This document shows, piece by piece, positions 1 to 46,078 of a DNA stretch of 64,000 nt. Both the position numbers and the translations under genes were made by a program. A model generated the notes under the pieces. It saw only the letters and a list, made by a program, of their open reading frames with translations. It ran no database searches and was not told where the DNA came from. The DNA is from Lota lota. Taxonomy: Eukaryota; Chordata; Actinopteri; Gadiformes; Lotidae. Position 1 is the first letter of the stretch. Every line of letters starts with the position of its first letter. The DNA lies in NCBI GenBank assembly GCA_026745465.1, contig JACYXH010000572.1, positions 3,813,533 to 3,877,532 on the forward strand, in the 5' to 3' direction.

Positions 1-44
<44 letters not shown>
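1..44. repeat. (CT)n microsatellite, cut by window edge
   Basis: Uninterrupted CT dinucleotides run from the first base to about position 44. The repeat continues outside the window, so its length is unknown. It lies about 100 bp upstream of a kcnip exon, in the intron. Confidence 0.95.
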
Positions 45-47
<3 letters not shown>

Positions 48-143
48 TGTTTGTGTGAGTGAAAGGTTTGTTTGTGAAGAGTTATGTAGCAGTGATGACG
101 TTAATGTATGGTCTCCACTCCCTCCACACTGTTTCCTGGTCAG

Positions 144-819
144 GAGATGACAGATATCATGCATTCCATCTACAACATGATGGGGAAGCACACCTACCCT
201 GGCATGAAGGACAACGCCCCTAAAGAACACGTTGACCACTTCTTCAGGGTAAATCCACTCGCAAACACCCCAACACCGGAACAGAAAACCGTTGTACATT
301 GCATCTTCGGACTGCCAGTAATGTATAACAGTGCCTCAGTGGCCAGTGCCTTTTGGCTAGTATTCACTGTGGAAATTGAGGGACAGTTGATTGACTCAAT
401 TGCTGATTCATACCTTGACATAGCCTGCAGAGCTAATGTTGATCCCACTAAAACTATTTTGCCTCATCGTATATACCTTACTTCCCCCACCCCTGCATAA
501 TACGTAAATTAAGTTATATATATTTCCCAGTTTAATATAATCACCAAGTCTCTATTCACAACCCTCAGAAAATGGACCGGAACAATGATGGTGTGGTCAC
601 GATGGAGGAATTCATTGAGACATGCAAGAAGGTCCTTCATTCATATTTCACTGAACAATACAAACACACTGCAGCAGCAGCAACACATTGAATGAAACAT
701 GCATCTCAATGAAAATACTTCTTTCTTGATGACCTGTTGTTTCCTGTTCATGGCTCTGTCTTACTGCCCAGGACGAGAACATCATGCAGTCAATGCACAT
801 GTTGGACCATGTAATCTAA
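144..819 (+). CDS. Kv channel-interacting protein (KChIP/calsenilin family), last three coding exons, 5' partial
   Basis: Neuronal calcium sensor that binds the N-terminus of Kv4 potassium channels; the calsenilin/DREAM member also acts as a transcriptional repressor (family knowledge). Three exons join in frame: 144-248 (35 codons, containing the family signature [10 protein letters not shown] and ending HFFR), 569-631 (21 codons) and 772-819 (ends [15 protein letters not shown], stop TAA at 817-819). The second exon holds a complete EF-hand loop, [12 protein letters not shown], with Asp, Asn, Asp and Glu at ligand positions 1, 3, 5 and 12. Residues such as AP..EHV and KMDRN.DGVVT fit KCNIP2/KCNIP3 better than KCNIP1/4, but the paralogue is not certain, so no symbol is given. 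EF-hands 1-3 and the variable N-terminus lie upstream of the window. The gene runs toward jup (convergent). Confidence 0.9.
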
Positions 820-1134
820 AGTGGAGGATGGACACCCACCAATCAGACCAGAAACATCCAGACGTGAACCTACTTTCGAGTCTAGGCCAAGTGGAACAGG
901 GCTACTGGGACTTATATCCTGTACAGCAAACAGCCACAGATATCCAACAGTGTTCTCCCTACCCAAAGAGAGACATTCAAATCTAGTTTTGGCTACAACA
1001 TAGAGTTGACCGTTCCTGACACGGTTTCTAGTCACTATCATGGGAAATGTAGAGTAATGATTGTGCACTATGATGCAGTGGTATTGGTATTGTTGTGAGA
1101 GAGTGCAGATATGGATCAACAATATTCATAAAGG

Positions 1135-1140
1135 AATAAA
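1135..1140 (+). terminator. Poly(A) signal for kcnip
   Basis: AATAAA about 316 nt after the kcnip stop codon, making a short 3' UTR plausible. A further AATAAA-like site lies near 1374. Confidence 0.55.
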
Positions 1141-3196
1141 ATAGAAGGTCACTAGCACAGTGACCACCACTCTCTTTTGAGATGGACATGTTGCTGGTAT
1201 ATTGTACTTTGAAAGTGCTTCAATACTGCATGTGTACAACTGCTGTACTGCATCATATATACACATACCTTTAAACACCTTTGGACTATAACAATAATAA
1301 TTTAATATTAATGCATGATTAATGATCATTGCATATCACATTTAGTTTTTGTTTTGATGTGTTGACATGTTTATTAATAAAAAAGTTTATATGCACAGTA
1401 TATTTCAGGCGATGGATAAATTTGTGCATATTAAGAAAAATGATATGAAACAATTCATTATGCTATGGTAGAAGCCATTTTGCTTCTAACCAATGAATTA
1501 ATTCCAACAGCTTTTAGTATACCTTCTGCTAAACTAAGCATAATGCATCAAAAGAGTAGCAGACTGCGCAACATACAGAGAGCTTAACATAGGATTGACT
1601 TTTCACCTAGTGATTCAGACCGTGGACCATATCCCTGAAGGCACCAGGTCTCTCCTGTCAAAAAGAAAGGGAGATCTGGCCTCTCAAGCAGACCATCAAC
1701 AACCTCATGGCAAGAGAAGACATTGACAAAAGAGCTTCAGAGGAGGAATGTTGGGGCTTGTGTCACACAAGGCCTAAAGGAGAGGGGGAGGATAATCGAG
1801 TCACTGCGTAGCTCGATGGACAGCTTCCATCCAAACTCTCAGAAATCCACCAGAGCTAAGGAGGCACAGATGAACAAAGTAGGGCGTGAAGAAAACCGGC
1901 AACGGCTCTGGCGATTAAACGATTTAAACTGCGAGATGTACATTATCGCTCAATAAAACCTAATTTGTGTAGCAAAGAGGGTATACGTGTGGTTATTGAA
2001 ATAGTGAAAGGGCACACATTTTCAATCAATTAGTAATGAACACTGGAAACATTTGTTTAATATATAGTCTTTATTTTTGTAAACAAAATTTAAGTAAAAA
2101 AATCGTAAGTACAAAGACAAATTCTCTGTCAGTAGTTTATTCTAGCTCTAGTAGTTTGCCCTGCTAAATTAATATATGGTGAACAAATGTCTTGACGTTG
2201 ACCATTAATGCAAAGATACAAAATAGTTTTGTTTAAGATTTATTCTACAACAAAGAAGATGCATCTCTGAATAGTTTTGTGAAGCCATGTATATGACCAG
2301 TATAGCAAATACCTTAAAAACATTTGGAACAATTAGTAGAAACTTGTTACACAGATAGTCTTAGTCAACTTTATTCAAAATAACCACCTAATAATAAACT
2401 AGTTATAACCCAGAACGAGGATGTCTCGCACAGCTATGAATCTGTCAACCCATTCTATCGTTTCATTGGTTCTCCATCACTACACAAGTCATGAGATATG
2501 AGCATAATGGTAGACTGCTTTTACCCATGGTTGACACCACCTGAATTTAGGTTTTTCCTGACAGTGGTAAAACTGACGGAGTGTCATAAGTACAGACTGA
2601 AGCATTCTGCTAGATAATGAATTGATGTGCTTTGCAAATCCAGCCATGGTTCTGCAGTCTATTCAATTACTCTGTTCCTTATATAAAAATGGAAGCTACA
2701 TGATTATCATCACAAAATAAAAATCTTTGGCATAGATTACTCACCCCAAAAGCACACACACATACACACACGCGCACACACCCTTAAAATATCTTCAAAA
2801 AAACCCACAGGCATTCTAAAAGTCATAATCAACATTATCAGCCTCACACAAAACTATGAGACAGAGATGGGACATAATAAATTGTTACATAATCAGTGAT
2901 TACTGAATAAACAGTTGGATCAGAAGCAAAAGCACTATTAAAAGTATATATGATTCATGTTTCGGTTTTATCCCCTTTCAGCTCATATGCCTCCTCTGCG
3001 GTTTGTGTTGTACATCTGAAAAAAAGACATGTAAACAAATAGTTAAGGGACAACTCAACATGGCGTGTAAACACATTGACAAAGGTTAATGTGGACGTGA
3101 ATGAAAGAAGCACTGGCATTTTTTTAACACATTGAAAGTAAAGCGAAATAGCCATGGTTTGCCAGTAAAAAAAAAAAGCACACTAAATACGGACCT
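1141..3196. other. Intergenic region and jup 3' UTR between convergent kcnip and jup
   Basis: No recognised gene. A small open frame on the + strand at 1723-1956 (77 codons, followed at once by AATAAA) matches no family I know and may be chance. On the - strand, several TTTATT words (AATAAA for jup) at 2370-2375, 2239-2244, 2136-2141 and 2070-2075 are candidate jup poly(A) signals, giving a 3' UTR of roughly 0.8-1.1 kb. The DNA is AT-rich with a short (CA) tract near 2755-2780. Confidence 0.5.
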
Positions 3197-9972
<6,776 letters not shown>

Positions 9973-9985
<13 letters not shown>

Positions 9986-10028
9986 TGTCTCCTCCCAGTC
10001 TCAGAACGAAACAACAAATGGTGCTCTC
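9973..10028 (-). other. jup: jup exon carrying the start codon (5' UTR plus first codons)
   Basis: On the - strand an acceptor TTTCTGTAG ends at 10029 and the exon runs to a GTAAGT donor after 9973. ATG at 9985-9983 is the first in-frame start and is followed by GCA ATG CAA A. An internal ATG two codons later could also serve. Confidence 0.7.
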
Positions 10029-10378
10029 CTACAGAAATCACACAGAAGATAATAGTGGCACATTAAACACGAGTTCTCACATTAATAAATCGAATTAAAG
10101 ACTTTTCACAGGTTGACGAATATTCAAAGAAGACATGGCAGCTCAAAGACCTTCTCCCTTTCTGTAACTAAAAGTTCAAATCTACTTTTGTGACCTTGCT
10201 CACAAAATGTAAACACGGTGTGTGTGGGGCAGCTGGACACGACAGCGCTACACAGGAGGGAAAGGGAACCCTTTAGCCCATACAGGCGTGAGAGTTAGTC
10301 TGTATGCTGCTGACGCAGAGTATCGATGTTCACAAACTGGCTGGGCCGGTTTCTGTTTGTGACTACGGCTAGAAGAGT

Positions 10379-10560
<182 letters not shown>

Positions 10561-11432
10561 CTCACGCTACCTAGAGCAGGTTGGATCATGTCTGCTCAAA
10601 TTTCTCCCTTTAGTCTCCTCGCTCAAGTTTCTCTCTGTGCATTGCAACTCATGTACAATATTTCCCGATTGTTTTATTTTGCCTGTTGCACATCAACAGC
10701 ACCCCCAAAAAAATATAGATATGCAAAAGCAGTCTTCAATTCAATTTGTAGCCCCTTTCTTTCCACAATGTCTCCGTCGTGTCTAAAGATTTCGCCCTGC
10801 ATGCTCATTAATATGGCCAAGCTGTTACATTTTACAACGAGGGCGTTTCCCATTCTAGATTCTCATATCTTTGAGGTCGAGGAACTTCATTACAAATCAT
10901 TTTATTAAAGCTAGTGTAAGCAATATATTTAATAATCTTTATTTTTTCTTCTATTTGTTGAAATTCATTGGCCTACCTGTCTGTCTACTTACCTACCTGG
11001 CTAAGTTGAAGTATAGTTGAGTGTTCAACTATACTTCAACTTTGTATGTTAAACTATATAGTATGCGGCATGCGAGCGCGCCAACAGTGTTTCCACTGTA
11101 CTAGCGAGCAATGTTTTCAAGATGTTTGTGGCGCTGGGGAGTGCAACTAGTGACTAGATTCCTCACTGGTCACATAAAGGGCTTAGTGCTGTGGCTCAGT
11201 GTCTGTGTGTGACTGACTGAGTGCTTCTAGAATGAGGGCCACATGGGGAATTGAATGGAGTGGTGGTTCTGACTGGCCTGTTAGAACCAGAGTTATGCAG
11301 AAGCATTCAATGGCTAGTTTGAGACCATTGTGTCCAATGCCAAGACGGCTATTGTGAAGATGTGCAATTTTGCCAGCATAAAACCTTCCACTCTTTTTTG
11401 AGCTGAACATAGAATACACACTAAGATGATAA

Positions 11433-11433
<1 letters not shown>

Positions 11434-11464
<31 letters not shown>
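11434..11464. repeat. (TATC)n tetranucleotide repeat
   Basis: About eight TATC units. Confidence 0.9.
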
Positions 11465-11465
<1 letters not shown>

Positions 11466-12410
11466 GTGTGTAGAACATCAAGTTTAAACTATCCTACTTT
11501 AAAATAAATATTCAATGCCACCAATTATTGGCAGTTATTAAAGCAGGTGTTTTCGAACATTTGAACATCTGTAACAGTGAAACTGTGCCCGTTGGTTTAC
11601 TTTCTAGTTGAATCTTAAAATCACTGAGATCTACATTGCATGTTGGCACAAACTAGGAATGCATCTGCTACGTCGTCCGATTGGCGCCGACATGGTTGGT
11701 CTACCTTCCCTGATTAGAAGTATTCACAGACTCATCTAGCGGATATGTTTTTTCTCTGAAACAGCAAAATATACTGTTAACACTACAAATGGCCGAAGTC
11801 TGCAAAGTTCTACGCCTGTAGCGTTGTACGAAGGGAAGTTCTAGAAAAATGCATAGCCAGGCACAGCAGGCCCATTATCAAATGCCTGTAAGTGCAGTTA
11901 TCTCTATGGCACTTGGCTAACCTCCCCACACACTTCTTGATGGGCCCAATGTGTATAATCTGCTATTAAAAATATATTCCCCTTATCTTAAAAGCCCTTC
12001 TGCATTCCCAATACATAAAAGACTTACTACTTAACAGGGAACGGGAGCACAGTCGGTACAGAGCGAAGTCTACCCTGGCCAAAAACGGATGGATGTGGTT
12101 GTACATGCATGTTCCAGTCAGAAACTATATTTGCAATTGGTTTCGTTCTGATACGTTTCTATACAAAATGCAGCTAACTTAAGTTGTTCAAGAGGTAAGA
12201 TGGTAAACTGGTGCTTGGCCTAGGTTGAGGTATTGCAGTAAAAAGGTTAGGCCATTGATAATACCATCCCATAAAACCACTTTAGCGTGGCTCAATAGCA
12301 CAGTACTTCCGCACAATGACAATTTTTCTCAGCTATGAATACAATAACAGTAGAAAATTGTGTATTTGCTAAGCAAATGGTATATACACATACTGATGAC
12401 AGAACGTCCC

Positions 12411-12562
<152 letters not shown>

Positions 12563-13887
12563 GTCCTGGGCGAGCCATTGGGTTCGGCCAACTATTGCAG
12601 TGCTTTGACACACTCAGCATATTGCCACGGTAACGGGAAATCAGACCACTCGCTAGAGTTCAGAAGTTCGAATAATCGGTGGGGTTTGTAGCAATGGTCG
12701 CCAAATAGGTTATATACTTTTTAATTTTTATTGCTATAGCCATTGTAATTTACAACTTTTTCCATGGTACACCAATGCTAATCTTTGGAGTAACAAAACA
12801 GTGCATTTTGTGGTCTGGACTTTGTCCGCTTGCAATCCACCGTCAAGTTAAAGAATGACACCACTGTACCTTGATCCAACCTTTACAAGAGGAGGAAAAA
12901 AGAATGCAAGAGTGAAAGTACAACTAGATAAAAAGGACAATAAAAAAAATAATATATATAAATACTCTCTGGCTGCCAGCAAGACTGTAGCGCTGGTGTG
13001 ACATTCTAAGCCAACTTGGTACAGGCCCCGGTGTGTGTGTCCTCCTGAATACTTCAGAGTCCATGCACGTTTCTACGTGTTCAGTCTAACCCCTTCCCCG
13101 TCAACATACACGCTACTACACAATTATTTCAAAGAGTGTCGGTACATTAGATGAGTGACCAAGAAATGAGTGAGAAGACAGAAAAAAAAGTCCCCCCCGG
13201 CCATCCGTTCCTCCCTCATTCTCCGATAGGGAGTGGCCCGATAACAGCAACATGGCTTCGTTTTGGTGTGCTGTGGTGCAATATGTGGGTGTTCGCTTGT
13301 GTTGGGCGTGGTTTTCCGTTCAACACACCTTAAAGCTGAAGGGCTTTTCGTTGCTGTGCTGCTACACTCACCTTCTATAGTGAGCAAGCCATCGCCCCCA
13401 AAGAGGGCTTTCAAGTTGTTTAGACTCCTTAGGCGTATGTACAAATGTGTTGTGGAAAGTGAGCCAAACTTTGTGGTACTTTTATGACAACCATTACATC
13501 TGTGTAGGTCGTGTCTGGACGCGAAGAAGAAGAGCATGCAGCCCAGCTGAGTAATCCATGAGTTACACAAACGCACTGCCCCACCCAAAACCTAAATGAG
13601 CTGAAGTAGGCAAAGCAGGCAGACTTTTCCATAAGTGATTTGTCTCTCCCCCACCCCTTAAAAACATAATTTCTTTAATTTAAGGCATGAAAAAGTGTTG
13701 CCTTTATTTTCAATAATTATGTTTCTAGACCCAACTCCTGTTACACAAAAACACAAAGCTGGACATTTAATTGTTGTTTTTAGGACATGGGGGGCATCAT
13801 TAAAGCAGATTATACTCTCACATCTGTAAATCTCTACCGCAACCGCCTCTCCCACTTGACCTACCGCTTGCCCACTACACCATGAAC

Positions 13888-13888
<1 letters not shown>

Positions 13889-13920
<32 letters not shown>
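13889..13920. repeat. Poly-C tract (32 nt) beside a CA run
   Basis: 32 consecutive C, then ACCCC and a short CA run. The G-rich strand could form a G-quadruplex, and length is prone to sequencing error. Confidence 0.9.
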
Positions 13921-14134
13921 ACCCCACACACACACACAAGCACAATGCTCCTCACATGCTATATTGATCCCGCTGGTAATGATGTAGGCTACACGGGAAC
14001 GGACACACACACTTAACCCCAATGTTCTTACCACAATAGCCCCTTCTACACAGAGATCCCTCAATATTGCCGTAAAGAAGATCATCACTCTGCTGGCATT
14101 GCGTTTTTACACAGAACAAAACAAAGCTGGCATA

Positions 14135-14578
14135 ACGTCACCCCAGTGTGTGCTTTTACATTGCGGCTTTCCGGAATCAGAGGCGTGACGTGTACAACAA
14201 CAGCCTCAGTGTCTAGTGTGACGTATAAGATACGCGTCGGGCAGCGACATCGCTTTCTTAACAATAATGACAGGTGAACTGAGTGTTGAGGTGCTTTTGC
14301 TAGCCGTGCACATTTATACCACTCTTCAAAAACGCAAGCAAAGTTGCCGTGCAGCGTATATAACATGTTGGTAAGTAACGCTACAATGGCTTATGAGTGC
14401 GAGCAATGTGTTTGTGCGATTAGAAACATGTGAGGACGAGCAATTGAATAAAAGCAGGGAGGGTTTTGAGGCAGAAAGGTGCGCGGACCTTAGAGGCAGG
14501 AGAAGGAGACGTTCGTTAATTTGTATGTTCTGCAGAGATGTTTAACTCCCCTAGTGGAAGGTTATACACATAACGTCA
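14135..14578. promoter_or_regulatory. Cluster of four CRE-type words in jup intron 1
   Basis: ACGTCA/TGACGT cores at 14135-14140, 14186-14191, 14219-14224 and 14573-14578, with a TTCCCGCC (E2F-like) word near 14745. This is motif matching only; no enhancer activity is shown. Confidence 0.3.
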
Positions 14579-16846
14579 TCAAAACGCCACCCTGTCCCAC
14601 CATGACTTTAACCCTTTAAACACAGAGGTCAATTCGACTTTGTTACTACCTCCGCTGCTGGCTTAAAGACGGAACAACAATGCTCCCCCCCATTCCGGGT
14701 TTGTACATTTTATACAGAAGGTGAGGCGGAATAACGTCGCAAAATTCCCGCCTTCAACAGGATTCCCCCACCTTCCCACCACCGACTCATCATTTCCCTC
14801 TTCTGTACCTCTCCTGGCAGCCTAAAGTTATATGCTATCATTGCACAGCATGGGCTAATTGGCTAGCTGTTATAAATCAATAAGAGCGGATGTCCAATGA
14901 TGTACAACTAATGGAGTTATTGTGGCGCTGACAGGAAGTGGTGGCCTGACTCTTATAGACTGTCAGAGAGCAGCTGACACTCCCAACTGTAGTGCTGTAC
15001 TGTACATGGCCATATCTGTTCAGATTACTGTTACCACTATCAGTCTGACTCATACATTATTTGTTATGGGCGATGCTTCCCAGACAAACCAATCAGGTCA
15101 AAGTTCAGGTCAAAAAAGGAAATAAACAAACTACAAGGATTCATCCAGCGATTATTTTAGGGAGAGTGATAATGACCTAGACGCAAGACACAGTCACGAT
15201 GAGAGAGAAAAGAAAATGCATTTTACAGGCTCTGGTAGTGTCGCCAAATTCAGAATCTTCTCTAAATTAAAACACATGTAAAGTAGCTTTTCCGTCTACC
15301 TGGGAAAGTTTAGTACTAATGCTAGGCATAAGTTGATTTAAGTGCATGCAACATATCCACTACAACAGTCTCTGTCTGGGACTATGAAAAAAAAACTAAA
15401 AAGCATGACTGGTGTGTCCAACAGCGCATTAAAATAACTGCTTTGATGAGAAGCTGAATCAGTCCATGTAAGATACAGCAAAGAGGAAGGGCTGTTTTGT
15501 GTTTACTCCCTGTGGGCTCTATCTGTGAATCAAAGGGGAAATGTGAGTTTGTCTCAGAGGAGGCGCCCAAGTGCAGAAAAGGATCAGATTACAGGGAGCT
15601 GGGCCGCACATAAAGGAGGAGGAAAGGGAAAGAGGGGGCGTGTCCAGTGAGGGGAATAAACATCAGGGCGCACAATGGCATGGTTCACAGGAGTGTATAG
15701 AGCCAGCAATCAGAATAAGTCACATAAAGACCCTTTAGTCTTTTTCAGAGGAAAGCAGCTAAAAGGCCTATACTTAACCCTCTCCAAGCTCCCTCACCAA
15801 CGAGGCTGCATTCTTCGAGGACTTTTTGATAAGGGGGGGGGGGGATTTTAACACATTATTGAATGCCCTTCACATAAATGATTGGCTATAGAGGACGGTG
15901 GGTATAAAAAGAAAATAGGGGAAAGGGAGACAAACTCGGAAGCTTGTGACAGAGATGCTTTAGTGGCCGTCACATTGCAAAAGCTAAAGAGGAACAGACT
16001 AGTGATACTGTCCGACTGCCTGTGTAAGGAAATCAGGTCTGTGGTGACTCAGACGGACACAATACAATATAAAAAAGAAGCAGTAGCTTGTATCTGCTCA
16101 GCCGAGTTCTGTTCACTATTTAAGTGTCGCAGTGCACTGGCTTGGAGGTTTTGGCGTGCACTCCTATGCACGGCAGTTTCCACTTATCTTTAACGCAATC
16201 AGACAGATGATGAATATTTTAAGAAGCGCATGTTTTAGTGCTGGTTGAATGCATGTGTGTGTGTGCGCCTGTGTGTGTGAGAGAGAGAAAGAAAGGGAGG
16301 GAGGGACGCACTTGAAGAACAGGTGGACCAAATGACTCATGATGACTGGAGTCTTCAGGTCTCAACTAGCAAATTGAGATGATACCTAATGTTCAAAATA
16401 ATAACCATCCATTGTATTCTTACGTACGCTTGTTCATGCAGTCTGCAACACATTTAATACAATCTCATTGACAAGGCTCTCTACCAAAAGGAAAAAATGC
16501 GTTTGCATTACCCTTGGTTCTAAGCATTCCCGTTTCAACCCCACCCTCACTGTCACCATCTCCCACTGGGGTGAAACTATGGGATGGGCGAATAGGATAC
16601 ATAGAAGCTGAGAGACACACCACAGGACTCATCACACAGTGTGTGTGTGATAAGAAGCACACCACACAGACAAGTTAGGCAACTGTGAAACGCTTGTCTT
16701 TTGAGTCAGTGCTCGAAAACGGCTCAGACACTCTCCCACATTCTTGGATGAGCTGAAGCTGATGTCAGTGAGAAGCAATGGCTCGGACATTCATGAAGGA
16801 ATACTCCAGGATTCAGCCAATTCCAGGATGCTATGTGTGTGTGTGT

Positions 16847-16875
<29 letters not shown>
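16847..16875. repeat. Poly-G tract (29 nt)
   Basis: Follows a short GT run on the + strand; potential quadruplex and unreliable length. Confidence 0.9.
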
Positions 16876-16877
<2 letters not shown>

Positions 16878-16942
16878 TCAACAGAATTTTGATCAGGTTC
16901 CATGTTGTGGAGCATGCTATCAGAATACAAAAAGGACAAGTA

Positions 16943-17086
<144 letters not shown>

Positions 17087-19827
17087 TCAAAAAAGGAGGC
17101 CATTGTAGGTCTGGTTTGTTTCAACCAAGAGAGCTGTCGCAAGTAAATTATTAATTTAATTGGTTGGACGTAACGGGAGCCTGTTTGGGTTCAGGAGGGG
17201 TGAGTGTGGGTCAGTGTTAGCTAGTTCAGCTTCACGCTATGGTGTCAATGACCTGTTAGGGACTTGGGAAGTTATGACAACTCTGATGTCTTACATCAAC
17301 AGTACCAGAAATGTTATTTAAAAAATATAAATGTATAAAATACAATTTTGGTTTAAATTAAAGGACTGTTGGTCTACAACTATGCTGGCTCGCACAGACA
17401 CCGGAAGGCCTGAAAGAGTAGCCAAAACATTAATGACTAAATATAATCTATCTGGACCACACATTAATTCCTTCAGTGTTCCTGGCTGGTGACAGTGAAG
17501 ATGAAAGCAGGGTTGATTAAAGATCTACTCGTGGCTGATAACATTATCCATGGAAGATCCCTTGTTAAGCTCCTGGAATTCAACTACTCCCAGATTATGG
17601 TAGTGCCATCACACACTACCTTCCCTTCGACGAGAAACTCTATCTTCCCTGACCCCTCGTCTCCATGGGAACACATCAACATACATACATGTGTACAGTC
17701 ACTGCATGTGTGGATTCGTACCAGGTTCAATACAAAGTTCTCAACTCTGAAAACAGGTCACGCACGACTTCAGAGCAAGTGTACCCAAAACTCATAGGAG
17801 TCTGCGTGTGTAACAACATGGAATTAAACCATACAAGTCAAGACAAAGAAGCCACAGTGATATTCCATGCAGTAATCCCTCCCACCCCCATTTATAAACC
17901 AGAGGATCTCTTAGACCTTTCACTGCTAATGTAGGACAATATCGTGGAATTAACTGGTGTGTGGGATTATCATCAGTGGTACCACAGCTGTAGTCTCTCT
18001 CTCTCTCTCTCTCTGCCACACTGCTGTATACCACTGCAGTGGTTGCATGGCAGGGACCCAGGGCCAGCTTGCTAAATGGGTCCAACTGGCAGGATTGTAC
18101 TGACATGCCGTTTTCAACATGACATACTTTCAAATAACCTCAGCCGGGACTCCCTGGTTGAGGGAATGGTTGGATGGCAAAATCCTGTTTCACGGTAGAA
18201 GAAAATAATGTAATGAAACTTCAAAGCTACATGGATCAAAATACATCAGAAAGCAGGTGCACCTGCAGGTGCTTGGCATGCACTACAACCACAATGTTCA
18301 CTTTGTGTTTGAGGAACTTTGTCAATATACTGTATTTTTCTTTCCATAATCTATAATCCATAATCTATATATAAATTTATCAGCCACACCACTTCCATCT
18401 GTTGACAAACAATTTGTATTTCTAATTGTCACTACTGTCGTGACTATAGTGGGAATAAATGATCAAAAGTTGGCCTGTGAGCACTGCAACTGATCCAATT
18501 GCCTAAGGAAAGCGGACGAAGTTGATTTCTGTGGAGATTTTTTGTTGGATTTAGTCATAAAATAAATAACGACTCAGACACATTTCTTTCCGCCCCCGCG
18601 CCAGATTGCAGAATAGCTATGACTGACTTATGGGAGTTGTGGGTCAAGATGAGCGTAAAATAGTGAAATCATGAAGGATTTGGCAACTGGAGTCATCACT
18701 GGTTACTTATCGGAGCTGACGACAATGGTGATACTGAAGTGGAAGTTTGGGGACAGTTAGAAATAATCAGGGAGACCGTTTGCATTACTCATCGACACAA
18801 ATTATGCGTGTGGTAACAAGTAACCTCTGCCCCACCCAAGGTCCAACACCGATACATTCCAAAGTAGAGAGAAACTAACGAGGCTCATGCTTTGCATCAA
18901 CCAATAATAAATTAAAAAGCGTACCAGAAGGGTTCAATTCCTTGTTTGTGGAAATATAGGTGACCGATAACTTAAGACAACGCATGCACACATACTTGCG
19001 TTCGCACCGACCATATGCCATATAACACAAAGATCATGCTGGGTCTGCCATAAAAATAAAAATAAAGGTATGGCTCAAAAATATTTATGCCTACACATTG
19101 GTTCATGGTGCATGATACAGTTAAAATAGATATATTCTAAAAGAACAACACGCATAACTATTTTCTTTGTATTCATGTGCAAAAATAAATAAATAAAACG
19201 TGCGTGAGTTTGTGAATCCTGTGCGCTGCCCGAATGGATCTAAAAGTGCGTAGAAAACAAGGAAGCTAAGCTTGGCTTTTCCCAAAAAGCGCAGACTCAC
19301 AAAAAAACCAAATAGCCTACTTTTGGCCAACAGTAAAACTCGCTTACTCTGTTGACATTCACTTTATCATGTCAACCTGATCGACGCCTCACAACACAGG
19401 TCTACCCACGTTTAGCAAAGTGTTTCACCCTGAACTTCGCATAGATAGGCGATCGCATTATAGTTTGGGGGGGATTCAACTTCTTTGACGAATTTGAGAG
19501 CCGTACTACTACTACTACTACTACTACGTTAAATCCATACTTTACGATGTGGCTGGTTTGCCCTAGGCATGCGGAAATGGGGCCCCAACAAAGTTGGATT
19601 TGCAAACAGGTACATTGCATTTTTCAAAACACACAAAGTATCAGCTAAAGCATCACTAATGGACATTTTAGGCAGTAATACGTATATTCACGAAGGCAAA
19701 AATAACAAACACAATAGAGAACACAACCAAAGTCAAACTATTTAATTCGCAGTAATGTACAAAAAACAAAAAAAACAAAAACGAACCCATGCACATTTCT
19801 AAACTAAACGAAGTCGATGAGACGTAC

Positions 19828-19950
19828 CTTTCAGCAATTAAAAAGAGATGTTGAGGATTACTCCAGGTTCGTGTTGGTTTCACACACGATTTCGCCAGCC
19901 ACTTTCTACGGCTGTGTCGACGATCTGCTGAACAATGAGCAGAAGCGTCA
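19828..19950 (-). other. jup: Probable jup 5' UTR exon and nearby promoter
   Basis: On the - strand a strong donor, GAAAG|GTACGTC, follows position 19828. The 120-150 bp upstream of it (up to about 20000) is locally rich in CpG and contains GGCGG-type words, unlike its surroundings. It lies on the right strand and upstream of the jup start-codon exon, with no other gene to claim it. The 5' end is not defined by the sequence. Transcript data would confirm or reject it. Confidence 0.45.
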
Positions 19951-19999
19951 CCTCACTCGAAGCTCCGCCTACTTCACCGCCACCGCTACGATCGACCCC

Positions 20000-23080
<3,081 letters not shown>

Positions 23081-23084
<4 letters not shown>

Positions 23085-23099
23085 ATGTCCCAGGAGCCT
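23081..23099 (+). promoter_or_regulatory. ZNF143/THAP11-like SBS promoter element
   Basis: The word CTACATGTCCCAGGAGCC, preceded by A, resembles the SBS motif ACTACAATTCCCAGAATGC: ACTACA and CCCAG match with the right spacing. In vertebrates this motif sits in core promoters. It lies just upstream of the proposed hap1 first exon donor. Inference from motif match only. Confidence 0.4.
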
Positions 23100-23141
23100 T
23101 CACTTCTGAGTGAAGTGACCACAGACCACACCGACCAAGTC

Positions 23142-45046
<21,905 letters not shown>

Positions 45047-46078
45047 ATCTGATATGGTCGAGCTGGGTGATTTTACTTGTGTGTGTGTGTGTGTGTGTGT
45101 AAAACCGCCATCTCAGGACACAATCGTCCAATCACCAGTCCAAACTCATTTTCTGTGCATCTTGTCACTTTTATATGGTATGTAAAGGGAATGCGAAATG
45201 CAGTACTTAATTTTTTGGCGGGGGGGAAATTATATACTAATTTGGGACAATACAAGAAAAGAATACATTAAGTTGTTTGTTAAAAAAACACTATATTGTC
45301 TATTAATCACATCGAAGGACTCTTTGATAATTGCACTGAAATTCCTCCAGTCTCCCTGCTCCGTAGTTGCGACTGTATAGTAAATTCAGCATGCTTTGGG
45401 TACAATCGTACTACTACACTTCAAGAGATATGTAGAAACCCTTGCAATGACGACTTGCACTTAAACCATAGCATTAAGCTGTGACACCACTTCACTGTCT
45501 AAGGCATTTCAGCACAGGTCCAAACACATAACCATGGCCTGTTTGGTGCTTAAAGAATACCAGAGATTGTCAACCGGAATGTGATTGTTCAGGTTGCATC
45601 AGCCATGCTGTCATCCCCATGAGCAAATTGATGTAAGTGTATTTATTTACTCAGTGACTGACATTGTTCTTGAATAAATGATCTGCTGGATTTATCGTCA
45701 TCAAGAATATACTGTAATGTGTACACTGTTGGGACAGAACACACAGCCATTTAATTTTGGGCATTCAAAGGTGGCTGGCCAGTTTAAAGAATAGACTGCT
45801 TTATGTAGCTTTTGTGCCATGAGATGTTACTTGAAATGAAATGTTGAGTCTTTTATTTAGACTTCTTCCAAGAAACCTTTTGGACAATCAGAAATAAAGG
45901 CGAAGGATATAAAAAAAAGGGAGAAATCGTAACTAAAGGTTATGATCGTTTGTGGCAATAAGGAACCAAACTGCTCTGTGTACCTCATCTTTCGGACTTT
46001 GAAATGCACTACCGATTTGTGTAAATGGAGGTTACAATCAGTCATTTGTCAATGTGTATATACATTGTTTAATCTGTA

